From NCBI GenBank assembly GCA_033239125.1, contig BSWB01000001.1, positions 9,188,501 to 9,252,500 on the forward strand: a stretch of 64,000 nt of DNA, written 5' to 3'. The position numbers were made by a program, and so were the translations under genes. The DNA is from Fagopyrum homotropicum. Its lineage: Eukaryota > Streptophyta > Magnoliopsida > Caryophyllales > Polygonaceae. This document shows, piece by piece, positions 1 through 8,978 of the stretch. Below the pieces are notes generated by a model. It searched no databases. It was not told the origin of the DNA and was given only the letters and a program-made list of their open reading frames with translations. How positions within the stretch are numbered: the stretch's first letter is position 1; each line of letters starts with the position of its first letter.

Positions 1-107
1 AAAGTATGTTTAGTATAGATACAGATATGTATAACTATATATAAAGTTATTTTGGATAAGTTTTATCTAGGATAATTATTCTATTAGTATAATTTAAAGT
101 ATATTTA

Positions 108-513
108 GGGCGTGTTTGGTTGGAGATTAAAGGAGATTTATTTAGATTAAATTTAGGAGATTAAATTTGTGTAAGTGTTTGGATGAAGGTGGAGATTATG
201 GAAAAAAAATTATAGAAAGGATTAATTGGGATTAAAAAGGGCCAAAAAATAACCTTATATTACCAAGGTTAAAGGAGATTAATTTTTAAATATCAATTAG
301 GATTCCACTCATGCCCCCTATTTAAGGTTAAAATAAGGGTAAATTTATAAATCAATATCAATTAAACCTATTAAAAGATCTTCAACCAAACAACTTCACG
401 TAAATTATTTTATATCAAATAATCTCTAATAAATCCCATATAAAATTTAACCCCTTTTAAATTTCATCTAGATTAATTTTCAAAATAACCTCCATCTCTT
501 ACCAAACACACCC
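108..513. mobile_element. Tourist-like (PIF/Harbinger) MITE with TTA target duplication
   Basis: A 406-bp element has inverted ends GGGCGTGTTTGGT and ACCAAACACACCC (one mismatch as an inverted pair). It is flanked by TTA at 105-107 and 514-516. TTA duplications and a G-rich GTGTTTGGT end are hallmarks of PIF/Harbinger-derived Tourist elements. The same sites in unit copies 2 (about 22989) and 3 (about 50093) read straight through with a single TTA and no insert. No ORF is visible, so it is non-autonomous. Confidence 0.93.
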
Positions 514-794
514 TTAGTATATGTATACATGTATATATATAGACAAGCTTGGTGAGTAGATAAATTTAAGTTCTAAAATAGGATAATTATTCTATTAGTT
601 TTATAACTCTAAAACATGGCACCTATATATTAAATTATTTTTTAAAAATCAAAGTTTTAAGAAAATGACATGTGACATATTATTGTTAAGAATGAACCAC
701 ATTGAAGTAAATGTTTTGGCTTTAATATAGTATATAGACCCAACAATTCAAAGTCAACAAGATATCAAAATACTAAGAAATTGACCCAACAGTT

Positions 795-1094
795 TTAAGT
801 CAACAATTCAAATGACCAAGAAATCGGATCACCAATACCAAGAACAAAGTCTAATCGGAAGGGAACCTGGAAAATCAAATCTGAAACGAGAGAGGACTCC
901 TTCAATTTCTTAGCAAGACCACCTGAAGCTGAAGAATTGTCCGCCATGAGAAGCTCTTTCACAAGATAAACGTGAGCAGCAAGAACTTCACCAAGCGGCC
1001 TGAGGATCTTGAACCTAGTTTCGTGGATCCACACATCCCCGTTACCGCTAATGGTGCCATATAGGGCGTTCAGACCTGAGAACGAGCAACCCAT
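795..1094 (-). pseudogene. STK16-like protein kinase, N-terminal exon fragment (copy 1)
   Basis: The minus-strand ORF starts MGCSFSGLNALYG and continues through GDVWIHETRFKILRPLGE and VYLVKE to LAKKLKESS. This matches the first-exon region of plant STK16/NAK-family Ser/Thr kinases as I know them: a Gly2/Cys3 start suited to N-myristoylation and palmitoylation, then the beginning of the kinase fold. In the family the glycine-rich loop reads close to LGEGGFAYVYLVKE; here it reads LGEVLAAHVYLVKE, so the ATP loop is lost. No downstream kinase exons (VAIK lysine, HRD, DFG) follow; the frame drifts into unrelated sequence and stops. The pyrimidine-rich stretch just upstream of the ATG (about 1096-1120) looks like a native 5' UTR. 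It is probably a fragment captured or left behind before the unit was duplicated. Confidence 0.68.
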
Positions 1095-1466
1095 CTCTCT
1101 CTTTCTCCCTTCCCTCTTCCTCTCTCAACGATCACTTCCCCTCGTTGTGTCTAGTCTTTACTCGATCGATCTTTGACTTTTTGCACATTTTCAATTGGTG
1201 GTTCAATTTCGTCGAAATTACAGGAAATCACTCTTTTTATGCTCCCAAAAATCACTTCTTTTATAAAACTACCTCAATTTCTTAATATTCACGAAACTCG
1301 TTCTAATCATTATGGTAAGCACACTTTTATGCTTAATTAACTAAAATTTGATATTATGGGGCCTCAAAAAAAAATGGGTTCTAGTGTTGTTGGGGTGAAT
1401 GACACCCTTTGTTGGACGGGCTTGACAATAATACATCCATTATCCTGCTCATCCTGCTCATACCCG

Positions 1467-1860
1467 CACTACAAAAAATAATTTAATTGGCGACGGTTGT
1501 TGGTGACGGCAGAAAAAGTCATTTGCCAATAATCAACGGCGACGGCAAAACGGGGCGTATCCAGAACAGGCGACGCAAAGTTTTTTGCGACGACTTTTGC
1601 AGTCGCCAAAAATTAGTGTCGCATGTTGGCGACGGATCTTATCCGTCGCCAAATTTTGCGTCGGCTAAAGCCGTCGCCGTTCAGTGTGTTGAAACCTTTT
1701 AAATTTTGCGAACTTTGAAATTTTAAATTTGGTGCGAAATGTAAATTTGGTGGGAAATTTTGTATTTTTGGCGACGGGGTGAACCGTCGCAAAATTTTAA
1801 AATGTGTTTAAAATATTAATTTTTGGCAACGGTGACCTGCCGTTACAAATTGTAAATTTG
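1467..1860. repeat. CACTA (En/Spm) transposon terminus, copy 1
   Basis: Starts with CACTACAAAAAATAATTT, a classic CACTA terminal inverted repeat. It is followed by a dense cluster of GGCGACGG / CCGTCGCC words in both orientations between about 1489 and 1850, the expected subterminal transposase-binding repeats. The opposite terminus (ending TGTAGTG after a T run) was not found before the gypsy fragment, so the element is incomplete or its right end is lost. Confidence 0.75.
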
Positions 1861-2105
1861 GTGGAAAAGTTCTACCACATCTTGTAAAACAATATCACAA
1901 CCTGCATTATTTGAAAACATCTAAATGATTGCATCAAGCTGCAACAACAATTTTCATAAACCAAAAGAGCGTATTTAACATTCAAAACAATCAAAATAGC
2001 ATGATTCGAAGTGTAAATAAGTTTGCAATCTGAAAGTACAAAACCTAGATGTCCTTCATCTTTAACAAAGTGGTAATGAATTTCACAATCACACATTTCC
2101 ACGAT

Positions 2106-2587
2106 CTAAACATCTTCTACTTGGACAAATTCTTCATCAACTGCATCATTTTCGCTAATTGGTTCCTTTTTTGATGCTACATGATCTCCATCTCCAATAG
2201 ACTCTTTTCGATGTGCACTAGTTGCAACCTATAAAATATGAAATAATAACATTAGTTTAGGTGGAGAAAATTTACGGTAACGAAGTCTTATGCACATAGA
2301 TGAGCATTTACTTATTAAATAGGGAATTTTTAAAGAATTTAAAGTTCTAGATTACCAAAACTAACCTGTGTAAGTGACTGCGAGCTTCTCCCTTCATTTA
2401 CTTGAAGATGCTCCCTAACTACCGCTCTTCCAAACAAGAGCCGGTTTTGGCATTTCCTACAAGGACAGTATATGCTAGAACCAACTTCTTTATTGGCATA
2501 TGCAAACTCTAAAAATTCGTCTAACTTTTCAGAATATGACACAGAACATCTACTTTCCCAATCAATCCATGACTTATCTAAAGGCAT
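2106..2587 (-). CDS. CACTA-derived mini-gene with Transpos_assoc domain (two exons, copy 1)
   Basis: Exon 1 (2366-2587) starts MPLDKSWIDW and contains the pattern typical of the transposase-associated domain found at the N-terminus of CACTA TNP2-type transposases: DKSW, a LDEFLEFAYAN helix, then CPCRKCQN and VREHL. It ends at a good donor (CACAG|GTTAG). An acceptor at TTTTATAG opens exon 2 (2106-2228), which keeps the frame and adds an acidic tail ending DEEFVQVEDV before a TAG. The spliced product is about 114 aa. The catalytic transposase part is missing, so this is a truncated or non-autonomous derivative; a short DNA- or partner-binding protein is conceivable. I chose the ATG at 2585-2587, since the frame upstream has only non-ATG starts. 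Confidence 0.62.
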
Positions 2588-2933
2588 TGTAATCACCTCA
2601 GATCACCTACATATATATGCACATTGAAACAGATAAATAAGTATATGAGCTTGCAACAAACAGATAGCTTATGAACTAAACTTCACAACAGTCCAAATTG
2701 ATTTCATCTACGTGTCATGACAATCTATGTGGCATCATTGAGCTAGCAAGCAAGCACAAGAATAAAGTATATCTAAACAATTTTTTTTTGTTGAATTATA
2801 GGTTATTGCCTCGATTAGGATGTAGTGATTTGAATTTTAACCAATAGAAACAAGGAACTTATTTTGATAAAGATATTTCAATATCCCATATCAAGTATAG
2901 CCCTAAATAGAGTTGAGTATAAAACTATAGGTT

Positions 2934-3223
2934 ATATCAAGGAGTCGTGGTTTACAAAATAGTTTATTATGGGGTTTTGAAAAGGGAAAAAACACATAAG
3001 CTGCATTTTCAAACTGCAGTATATAAACTTTTTTTTCAAAAAACACATGGGTTTATGAACAAAAACAATCGCACTTTCAAGAAAAAAAACCCCAAAAAAA
3101 AAGAACGCATAAACCGCAATTGAAATTGCAATTTATGAACAAAAAAATCGAAATAAAAACCGTAAAAAAAATCGAAACAAAAACCGTAATTTTAAACCAG
3201 ACTTTATTAGTATAACCTGTAGT
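2934..3223. repeat. Foldback (MITE-like) element, degenerate, unit 1
   Basis: Bounded by ACTATAGGTTATA on the left and TATAACCTGTAGT on the right, an imperfect inverted pair. The interior is full of AAACCGCAATT / AATTGCAATTT words that can pair internally. It is homologous to the better-preserved element at 17678-17897. No protein is encoded. The family (CACTA-derived or other) is not clear, because no target duplication is visible. Confidence 0.5.
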
Positions 3224-3295
3224 TTTGAGAGAAGAATGGGTTTTATAACATGTAGTTTCAAGAGAAGAATGACCCGCATAGGTTACTAAAGCAGG

Positions 3296-3322
3296 TTTAG
3301 TCATTCAAATTAAGTCATAGTA
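3296..3322. repeat. 27-bp direct repeat flanking the gypsy/GTGACA block
   Basis: TTTAGTCATTCAAATTAAG followed by TCATAGTA. The same 27 bases occur at 25784-25810 and, with one mismatch, at 29647-29673 beside CWC15 in unit 2. The unit-1 counterpart of the last one is missing, inside the roughly 66-bp difference near 18092. Confidence 0.6.
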
Positions 3323-3430
3323 TGGCCCGAATGGGTTAGTAGCCATTTACACCATATACATATGCATCATACAAATACATATGTACGCAGACTAACGCAA
3401 ATACTATAATGTTCTGGCACAAGCAAGTAG

Positions 3431-5017
3431 ATGGTGGCAGTATTTACTAGGATGATGAAGATTTTGGCGATATCTACACTGGATGCAAAAATCGACCCAA
3501 CACCAGGAAAATCGACCAATAATTTTGGCCGATTTTTGTCCCAGTCGAGAGATAAGTATTATTTTTTTGAGGGATTTTTGTTCCATGAGGATAAAGTTTG
3601 TATTCCTAGATGTTCTCTGAGATTGTTATTAGTTGAGGAAGCACATATGAAAGGTTTAATGGGACACTTTGGAAGAAATAAGACTTATCACATGCTTCAT
3701 TCTCATTTCTTTTGGCCTCGTATGCTCAAGGATGTGGAACACTTAAATAAGAGATCCCTTGTTTGTCTAAAGGCAAAATCAAAACTAAAACCACATGGTT
3801 TGTATACTCCTCTACCTATTCCTACATCACCTTGGCTTGACATAAGTATGGATTTTGTTATAGGGTTGCCAAGGACTAAGAAGGGGAGATATTCTATATT
3901 TGTGGTTGTCGATCGTTTTTCTAAAATGGTTCATTTTATCGCTTGCCATAAAACTGATGATGCATATAATGTAGCTAACTTGTTTTTCAAGGAAGTTGTT
4001 AGATTAAATGGAGTTCCGAGAACTATTGTGAGCGATAAAGTTATCAAGTTCCTTAGTTTCTTTTGGAAGTCACTTTGGGAAAAGCTAGGCACAAAGTTGT
4101 TGTTTTCAACTTCTAGTCATCCTCAAACGGATGGTCAAACCGAGGTAACTAATCGGACTTTAACTACGATTTTACGAGCTGTTTTGAAAGAAAATTTGAA
4201 TGCTTGGGAAGATGTATTACCACATGTTGAATTTGCTTATAATCGTTCCTTGCATTCTTCTACTAACCTAATGTCATTTGAGTGTGTTTATGGAGTGAAT
4301 CCTTTGACTCTCTTTGATCTTATACCGTTGCCTTTAGAGGAGCGAGTAGATTTTGTTGTAGGAAAACAGGTGGAGTTTATAAAGGAGTTACATGAGAAAA
4401 CGCGCTCACGGCTGGAGCAAAAAGGGATTTCCGTTGCTTCCGAAGCAAATCGGAATCGCAAGGAGATGCTATTCAAACCCGGAGATCTTGTATGGTTGCA
4501 TCTTCGGAAGGAGCGATTTCCGGACAAGCAAAAGTCTAAATTATCTCCACGTGGAGACGGACCTTTTAAGGTCAAGAGAAAATTTGGTGATAATGCTTAT
4601 GTTCTAGAGCTTCCAGCTGACTATGGTGTAAGTCCCATCATTAACGTTGGTGATTTAAGTCCATACAAGCTTAGGGATGAGTATAGCGGAGATTCGTGGA
4701 CGAATCCTTCTCAAGAAGGGGAGTCTGATGTGGGATCATCTCCAATACAAGGACCAGTTACACGTTCAAAGGCTAAAGCATTAAAGAAGAAGCCGCCAAC
4801 AACTCCATCACTTTCACCTTCTTCAGATTCGAGTATGGAAGGAGCGATCACACGGTCAAGAGCTAAGGCAATCCAAGATGAAGTTACGGATCTTCTCATG
4901 ACATTTACCCTCAAGGAAACTCTCATCACTCTCAAGGGTCCCTTAGTGACATTGCTAGCTGTTGTTGAAGAGTCAAACCAAGACCAAGAAGATCCATCAA
5001 GCAAGAAAGAAGGATAA
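3431..5017 (+). pseudogene. Ty3/gypsy chromovirus integrase fragment (unit 1)
   Basis: The 528-aa frame holds the C-terminal part of a gypsy polyprotein: an HHCC-type region (EAHMKGLMGHFGRNKT, one expected Cys lost near KRSLVC), then the integrase core with FVVVDRFSKMVHF, GVPRTIVSD and HPQTDGQTEVTNRT supplying the D, D and E positions, then the KLSPRGDGPFKV (GPF/Y) region. The integrase wording resembles CRM/Reina-type chromoviruses; the clade is a guess. Protease, reverse transcriptase and RNase H are absent, so it is 5'-truncated. The tail carries TRSKAKALK-type repeats instead of a chromodomain. Runs of AAATCGACCGATTTT occur at both ends (3488-3540 and 5041-5100). The frame is open but cannot be active alone. 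Confidence 0.8.
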
Positions 5018-5164
5018 GAGCAAAGACGAGTTCCAGAGAGGAAAATCGACCGATTTTTCCACGAAATCGACCGATTTTCCTGTAGAAAAGTCGATTGATT
5101 TTCGTGGTCATTTTCTTTTATTTGGAACAAGAGTTGCAAATGGGCCGGCCAAGATCTTCTATTT

Positions 5165-5903
5165 TGTTGGCGAATATATCTTGTATAATTCCTTAATATC
5201 TCTCAGACTATCTTAGTGAATCATTTAGATTCTGTCTTTTCTTTTAGATTTTATATTTTATATCTTTTTAAGATATGTTCTCTAGATTATCTTTCACAAG
5301 ATATATTTTATAAATCATATCTTTTTAGTTTTTCCTAGTTCTAGTAGGTTTAATCTTCCCTATAAATAGCCTTAGAAGGGGAGGTTGTTGAGTAGATTAG
5401 ATTTGAGATATTTTCCACATATTGTGTGAACTTACGGCTTCGCTTACAGAGTACATATTTTATTTCTTGCTATTCAATCAAAGGAGAGTTTTGGTTTAAT
5501 TGTTGTTACGTTCTTGCTAGATTGTGCTTGTGTGTGTTAATCTTGTTGAAGGTTGGTGCTCCTGGTCGATCCTAGTCCCTCCTTGTGCTTGTCTTACTTA
5601 GAAGGCTTGTGTAAGGTTAAAGAAGTGCGGGTTAAGGTAATCTTCTCGTTCAAGGGGTTTGACACATCATTGGTCAAGGTTCTTTTGCGGAAATATCTTG
5701 GTTCATATCTCCCTATATTTTCCATTTATCATTCCATAATCATATTCTTATCTTTCCATATCATTCACTAATCCGTATTCTGAGTTCATCAAAAAATCGA
5801 CTTGTTCTTGAGATAAATCGTCCGATTTTTCAATAGAACAACCCGATTTTTATTGCAATTAAGGACTTTCAATCCAGATCGGGAATTGGGGCTTATCTTC
5901 GCA
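5165..5903 (+). repeat. LTR-like tail of the gypsy fragment (unit 1)
   Basis: It begins TGTTGGCGAATATATC and contains a strong TATA box (TATAAATA, 5361-5368) in an A/T-rich promoter-like context. Leader-like sequence and a second cluster of TCGAC/CGATTTT words (5790-5850) follow. This is what a 3' LTR downstream of integrase should look like. The exact ends are uncertain: no clear polypurine tract is seen, and the right side runs to GCATCACA where the Tekay element inserted. Confidence 0.5.
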
Positions 5904-6069
5904 TCACATGTAATATCCGGAATTTTTATTCCGTTTATTCTGTAATAAACCCGATCTCGATCAGTTGATCTATATCCGTTTACTTAGTTAGACACATTAT
6001 TATAAAATTTATCATTTTATGTAGATTTCCTTCACATAAAATAATAAGTTTAGCCCTAAATTAGAATAT

Positions 6070-6243
6070 GACAAGGTCCGGACAAGTCTGCGACGAAGCT
6101 GTGACAAGGTCCAGACAAGTCTGTGACGAAGCTGTGACAAGGCCAGACAAGGCCGTGACGAAGCTGTGACAAGGCCAGACAAGGCTGTGACGAGTCTGTG
6201 ACAAGGCCAGACAAGGCTGTGACGAGTCTGTGACAAGCCCAGA
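6070..6243 (+). repeat. Tandem repeat, about 32-34 bp period, in Tekay-1 LTR
   Basis: About five repeats built on GTGACAAGGCCAGACAAG and CTGTGACGA(A/G). The unit drifts from GGTCCAGACAAGTCTG on the left to GGCCAGACAAGGCTG on the right. The same array sits at 14232-14404 in the 3' LTR. Position upstream of the TATA-like box suggests an enhancer-type array. Confidence 0.85.
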
Positions 6244-6288
6244 CAGGCTGTTGACAGCCCAGCGCCAGCAGCCCAGTCGCCCAGCAGC

Positions 6289-6410
6289 CTTGTCCGCTCC
6301 AGCCAGCAGCCCAGTCGCCCAGCTGCTTGTCCGCTCCAGCCAGCAGCCCAGTAGCCCAGCTGCTTGTCCGCTCCAGCCAGCAGCCCAGTCGCCCCGCTGC
6401 TTGTCCGCCC
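6289..6410 (+). repeat. Tandem repeat, 37-bp period, in Tekay-1 LTR
   Basis: CTTGTCCGCTCCAGCCAGCA recurs at 6289, 6326 and 6363, with a partial fourth at 6400, exactly 37 bp apart. It is strongly C-rich against the A/T-rich surroundings. The matching array in the 3' LTR starts at 14451. Confidence 0.85.
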
Positions 6411-8718
6411 AGTCCGCCTGCTTCAGCCCAGCGTCACTCTAGCCAGCGCCAATCCAGCAGCACACTCCAGCCCATTCCGCAGGCCCAACCGGAAGCAAAA
6501 AGGAGAAGCAAGCCCAGCTGTGTATAACAGTTTCAACGTGTGATTAATGCTGGGAGAGAGCTGATGCAGTTGCCATAAAAGGCTCCTAAAATCACGCTGA
6601 AGAATCTCTCACCTTCCTTCCCTTTCACGTCCACATTCAGAAGACACAATCCCCTCTTTTGCTGATCGAAACCTCCAACGTTACAGCTGCCTCACGTCCC
6701 AGCCGGTGTACACAACACTTCTGCGTTCCATCCTTCTACACCCACGCCCCAGCCTCCACTTCACTTCTGCGTTTCTTGCCTTCTGCACACGTCCAGTCCA
6801 GAAGCAACGTACTTCCCGCAGAATTCTGTGTATTTCGGTAAGGATTAATCTCCCATTCATCTTCACCTCTTAATCTAGTCGTTCATGAATGCCTGCGATA
6901 ACAACTCCGTCTCGACCATTCCGTGACAGTAGCAAGGCTGGAAGAGTTGGCCAATCCGTGTAGTAGTAGAAGACGCCTCAGCCAGTAGAGGTTGAAGAGG
7001 TGAGTCTTTCTGCAGTCCCAATCCTTGCCTCTAGAAGTTAGTGTATAATTTTATGTATGTATACTATTTCCGTAATGTTAGAATGATGAACTGCTGTAGT
7101 CGGACTAGAACATAGGTTAGGTTGACCTTGTGTAGCTGCTGGGTATATAGACCGAAGGATAGGAACAAAGGACTGCTGTAAGTATGAAAAACAGAAATAA
7201 AAGGGCTGCTGTAATTCATTTTATTTCCTTCAGCTTTTAGGTTACCAACAGCCCATCTTGTCGATCAATTATAAAACGTTTGGATAAAGATCCACCGTTG
7301 AATTTTGGATATGTTGTAGAAGGATATATGTAGTTTAGCATATTAAAATTTTGGGAGAAATGAACGGTCGGATTGAAAGTTATGAGCTCCCGAAGTTAGG
7401 TAGTTGAGCAGTTTTGGTAAACTTGAATTTTGGCTAAGTATAGGATATTAGAGTGAAGGAACCGACTTTGTGAATTATTATAAAAATATCGGCTGAACAG
7501 TTTGGAGAAATTCTTTCTTCTAAGGTTAGATAGAACCTCATAGATGATCTAGAGATTTAATTCGGAAATTTTATAAGCTGTTAAGAATTTTATATTTAGA
7601 GCCGAAATTAAACCTTTTTCGATTCTTCCGGAAAATAGAAACATAGGAAAAATGTCAGTTTAGAACCAAATAAAATTCTAGGAGTTAGGATATATTTTTA
7701 GAACTTCAAATTGGAGTTTAGACATGAATTTTAGGGTTTTCGAGGAAATCGGAACCAAGGGTAAAATGGTCATTTTACCCTAAAACTAGTACTGTAACTA
7801 GTACGTCTTAATACCTTATTTGATCTTAGAAGTTTTAGACTTCTATCTACGTAAAAGTGTGCTAATACACTTATCGCCTTTGACAAGCAACTGAGTGGTT
7901 ACAGTTTACAGAGCGAGTGGTTTATAAAGAGTCGAGCGTTATAACAGGTAAGTCCTTTGGGCTTACTTAGCTGACTACTAAATATGAGTATAAATGATGA
8001 TGGTGGTGTGTGATTGACATGTTAGAGAGATAGGTTGTGATATATAATTACCGACCTATGTTTTGGCCTAAGAGTAACTGGCGGTGGCATTCTGCTCAGT
8101 AGCTCGCGGGGCGCTGGGGGTTTCTTTCGGGACTAGTCCACACATGGTTTGTAGTGATGCTACCAAAGGAAGTCAGCTAGACCTACACCAGTTGGATAAG
8201 GAACGGAGGCGAGAACTAATAATAGTTCTCGTGCCACAACTTAAATTGAATAATGTGAATCACTAAAATAATAGATAATAATTGGTTGAGTGCCAGCATG
8301 ATGTTTGTTTAATTTTGTTGCTGCTTGTGTATGTGCTGTTATCATTTTGCTTATATTTGGTTAGTTAGCTAACTGTGGATATGTTGTTTAGATTTGACAC
8401 AGGTTAGAGCAGATGCCGAGTGATCCAGATGGTAGTGGTCAGCCGGGGTGTCGTACTTTAGGACGTTTTGCAGTTTTTGCATTTGTGGGTTTTACAGTTG
8501 AACATTGTTTCCTTTCGTACTTTGTTTTATTACTTTTCCGGCTGTAGTTGATCTGGTCACATTCATGCATTGATAAAAACTATTTTATGATTTCTGGTTT
8601 TTCCTTATCTGTGCCTTGTTGTAAGATCACGTTAAGTTGTTGTCAAACTAAGGTCGGGACTCACTGTGCGGTCCTAACCAGTAACTCCCTAAGTTGTAAA
8701 ATTTGGGGTGTTACAACA

Positions 8719-8730
8719 TGGTATTAGAGC
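8719..8730 (+). other. Primer-binding site, initiator tRNA-Met, Tekay-1
   Basis: TGGTATTAGAGC begins three bases after the 5' LTR end. It is complementary, with one mismatch, to the 3' end of plant initiator tRNA-Met (usual PBS TGGTATCAGAGC). The rest of the untranslated leader runs to about 8978. Confidence 0.9.
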
Positions 8731-8978
8731 AAGGTTGGCAACAATGGCACTTGAATCTTCTAAAAAGGTCATATAAGTAAATAAACAGAACCCGAAAAGG
8801 GTCTGAGTTTTCCAAAGAAAATTTTTAGTTTTAAAATGCATACAGAGTCGGGTTGGGATAGAAAGTACGGACGACCACCACTACCTCTGCGGATCTCGGT
8901 AATCTTAGAATATTTATAGACTTGTACTGTTATGATAGATTAGCTAGTTTATAACTGTAGTTATTACTATTCGTACAG

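Larger units (their letters stand above)
5909..8715 (+). repeat. Tekay-1 5' LTR (2807 bp)
   Basis: TGTAATATCC ... GGGTGTTACA. The U3 part holds two tandem-repeat blocks (6070-6243 and 6289-6410). A TATA-like box ATAAAAGG at 6575-6582 precedes a long leader. U5 contains a hairpin over a consensus splice donor at 7948-7966 and another inverted repeat, GGGTAAAATG/CATTTTACCC, at about 7759-7780. Small Pro/Ser-rich ORFs in the repeats look like a by-product of the GC-rich array. Confidence 0.95.

Noticed and set aside
1489..1850. GGCGACGG repeats as a regulatory or CRISPR-like array
   Set aside because: Irregular spacing, both orientations and position next to a CACTACAAAAAA end identify CACTA subterminal repeats.
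4711..5139. 142-aa minus-strand ORF, repeated at 27199-27627
   Set aside because: Antisense to the tail of the gypsy polyprotein; it persists only because the unit is duplicated.
6230..6527. Pro/Ser/Ala-rich ORFs in the Tekay-1 LTR (also 14392-14689)
   Set aside because: Created by the 37-bp C-rich tandem repeat; no conserved start or domain, and they lie upstream of the TATA-like box.
6681..6866. Short ORFs on both strands around the Tekay-1 leader (6659-6866)
   Set aside because: Fall in the LTR transcript leader with no conservation beyond the LTR pair itself.
8719..8730. Possible tRNA gene at the TGGTATTAGAGC sites
   Set aside because: Only the primer-binding complement of tRNA-Met is present; no cloverleaf can be drawn. 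The same holds for 44592-44603 and 62532-62549.
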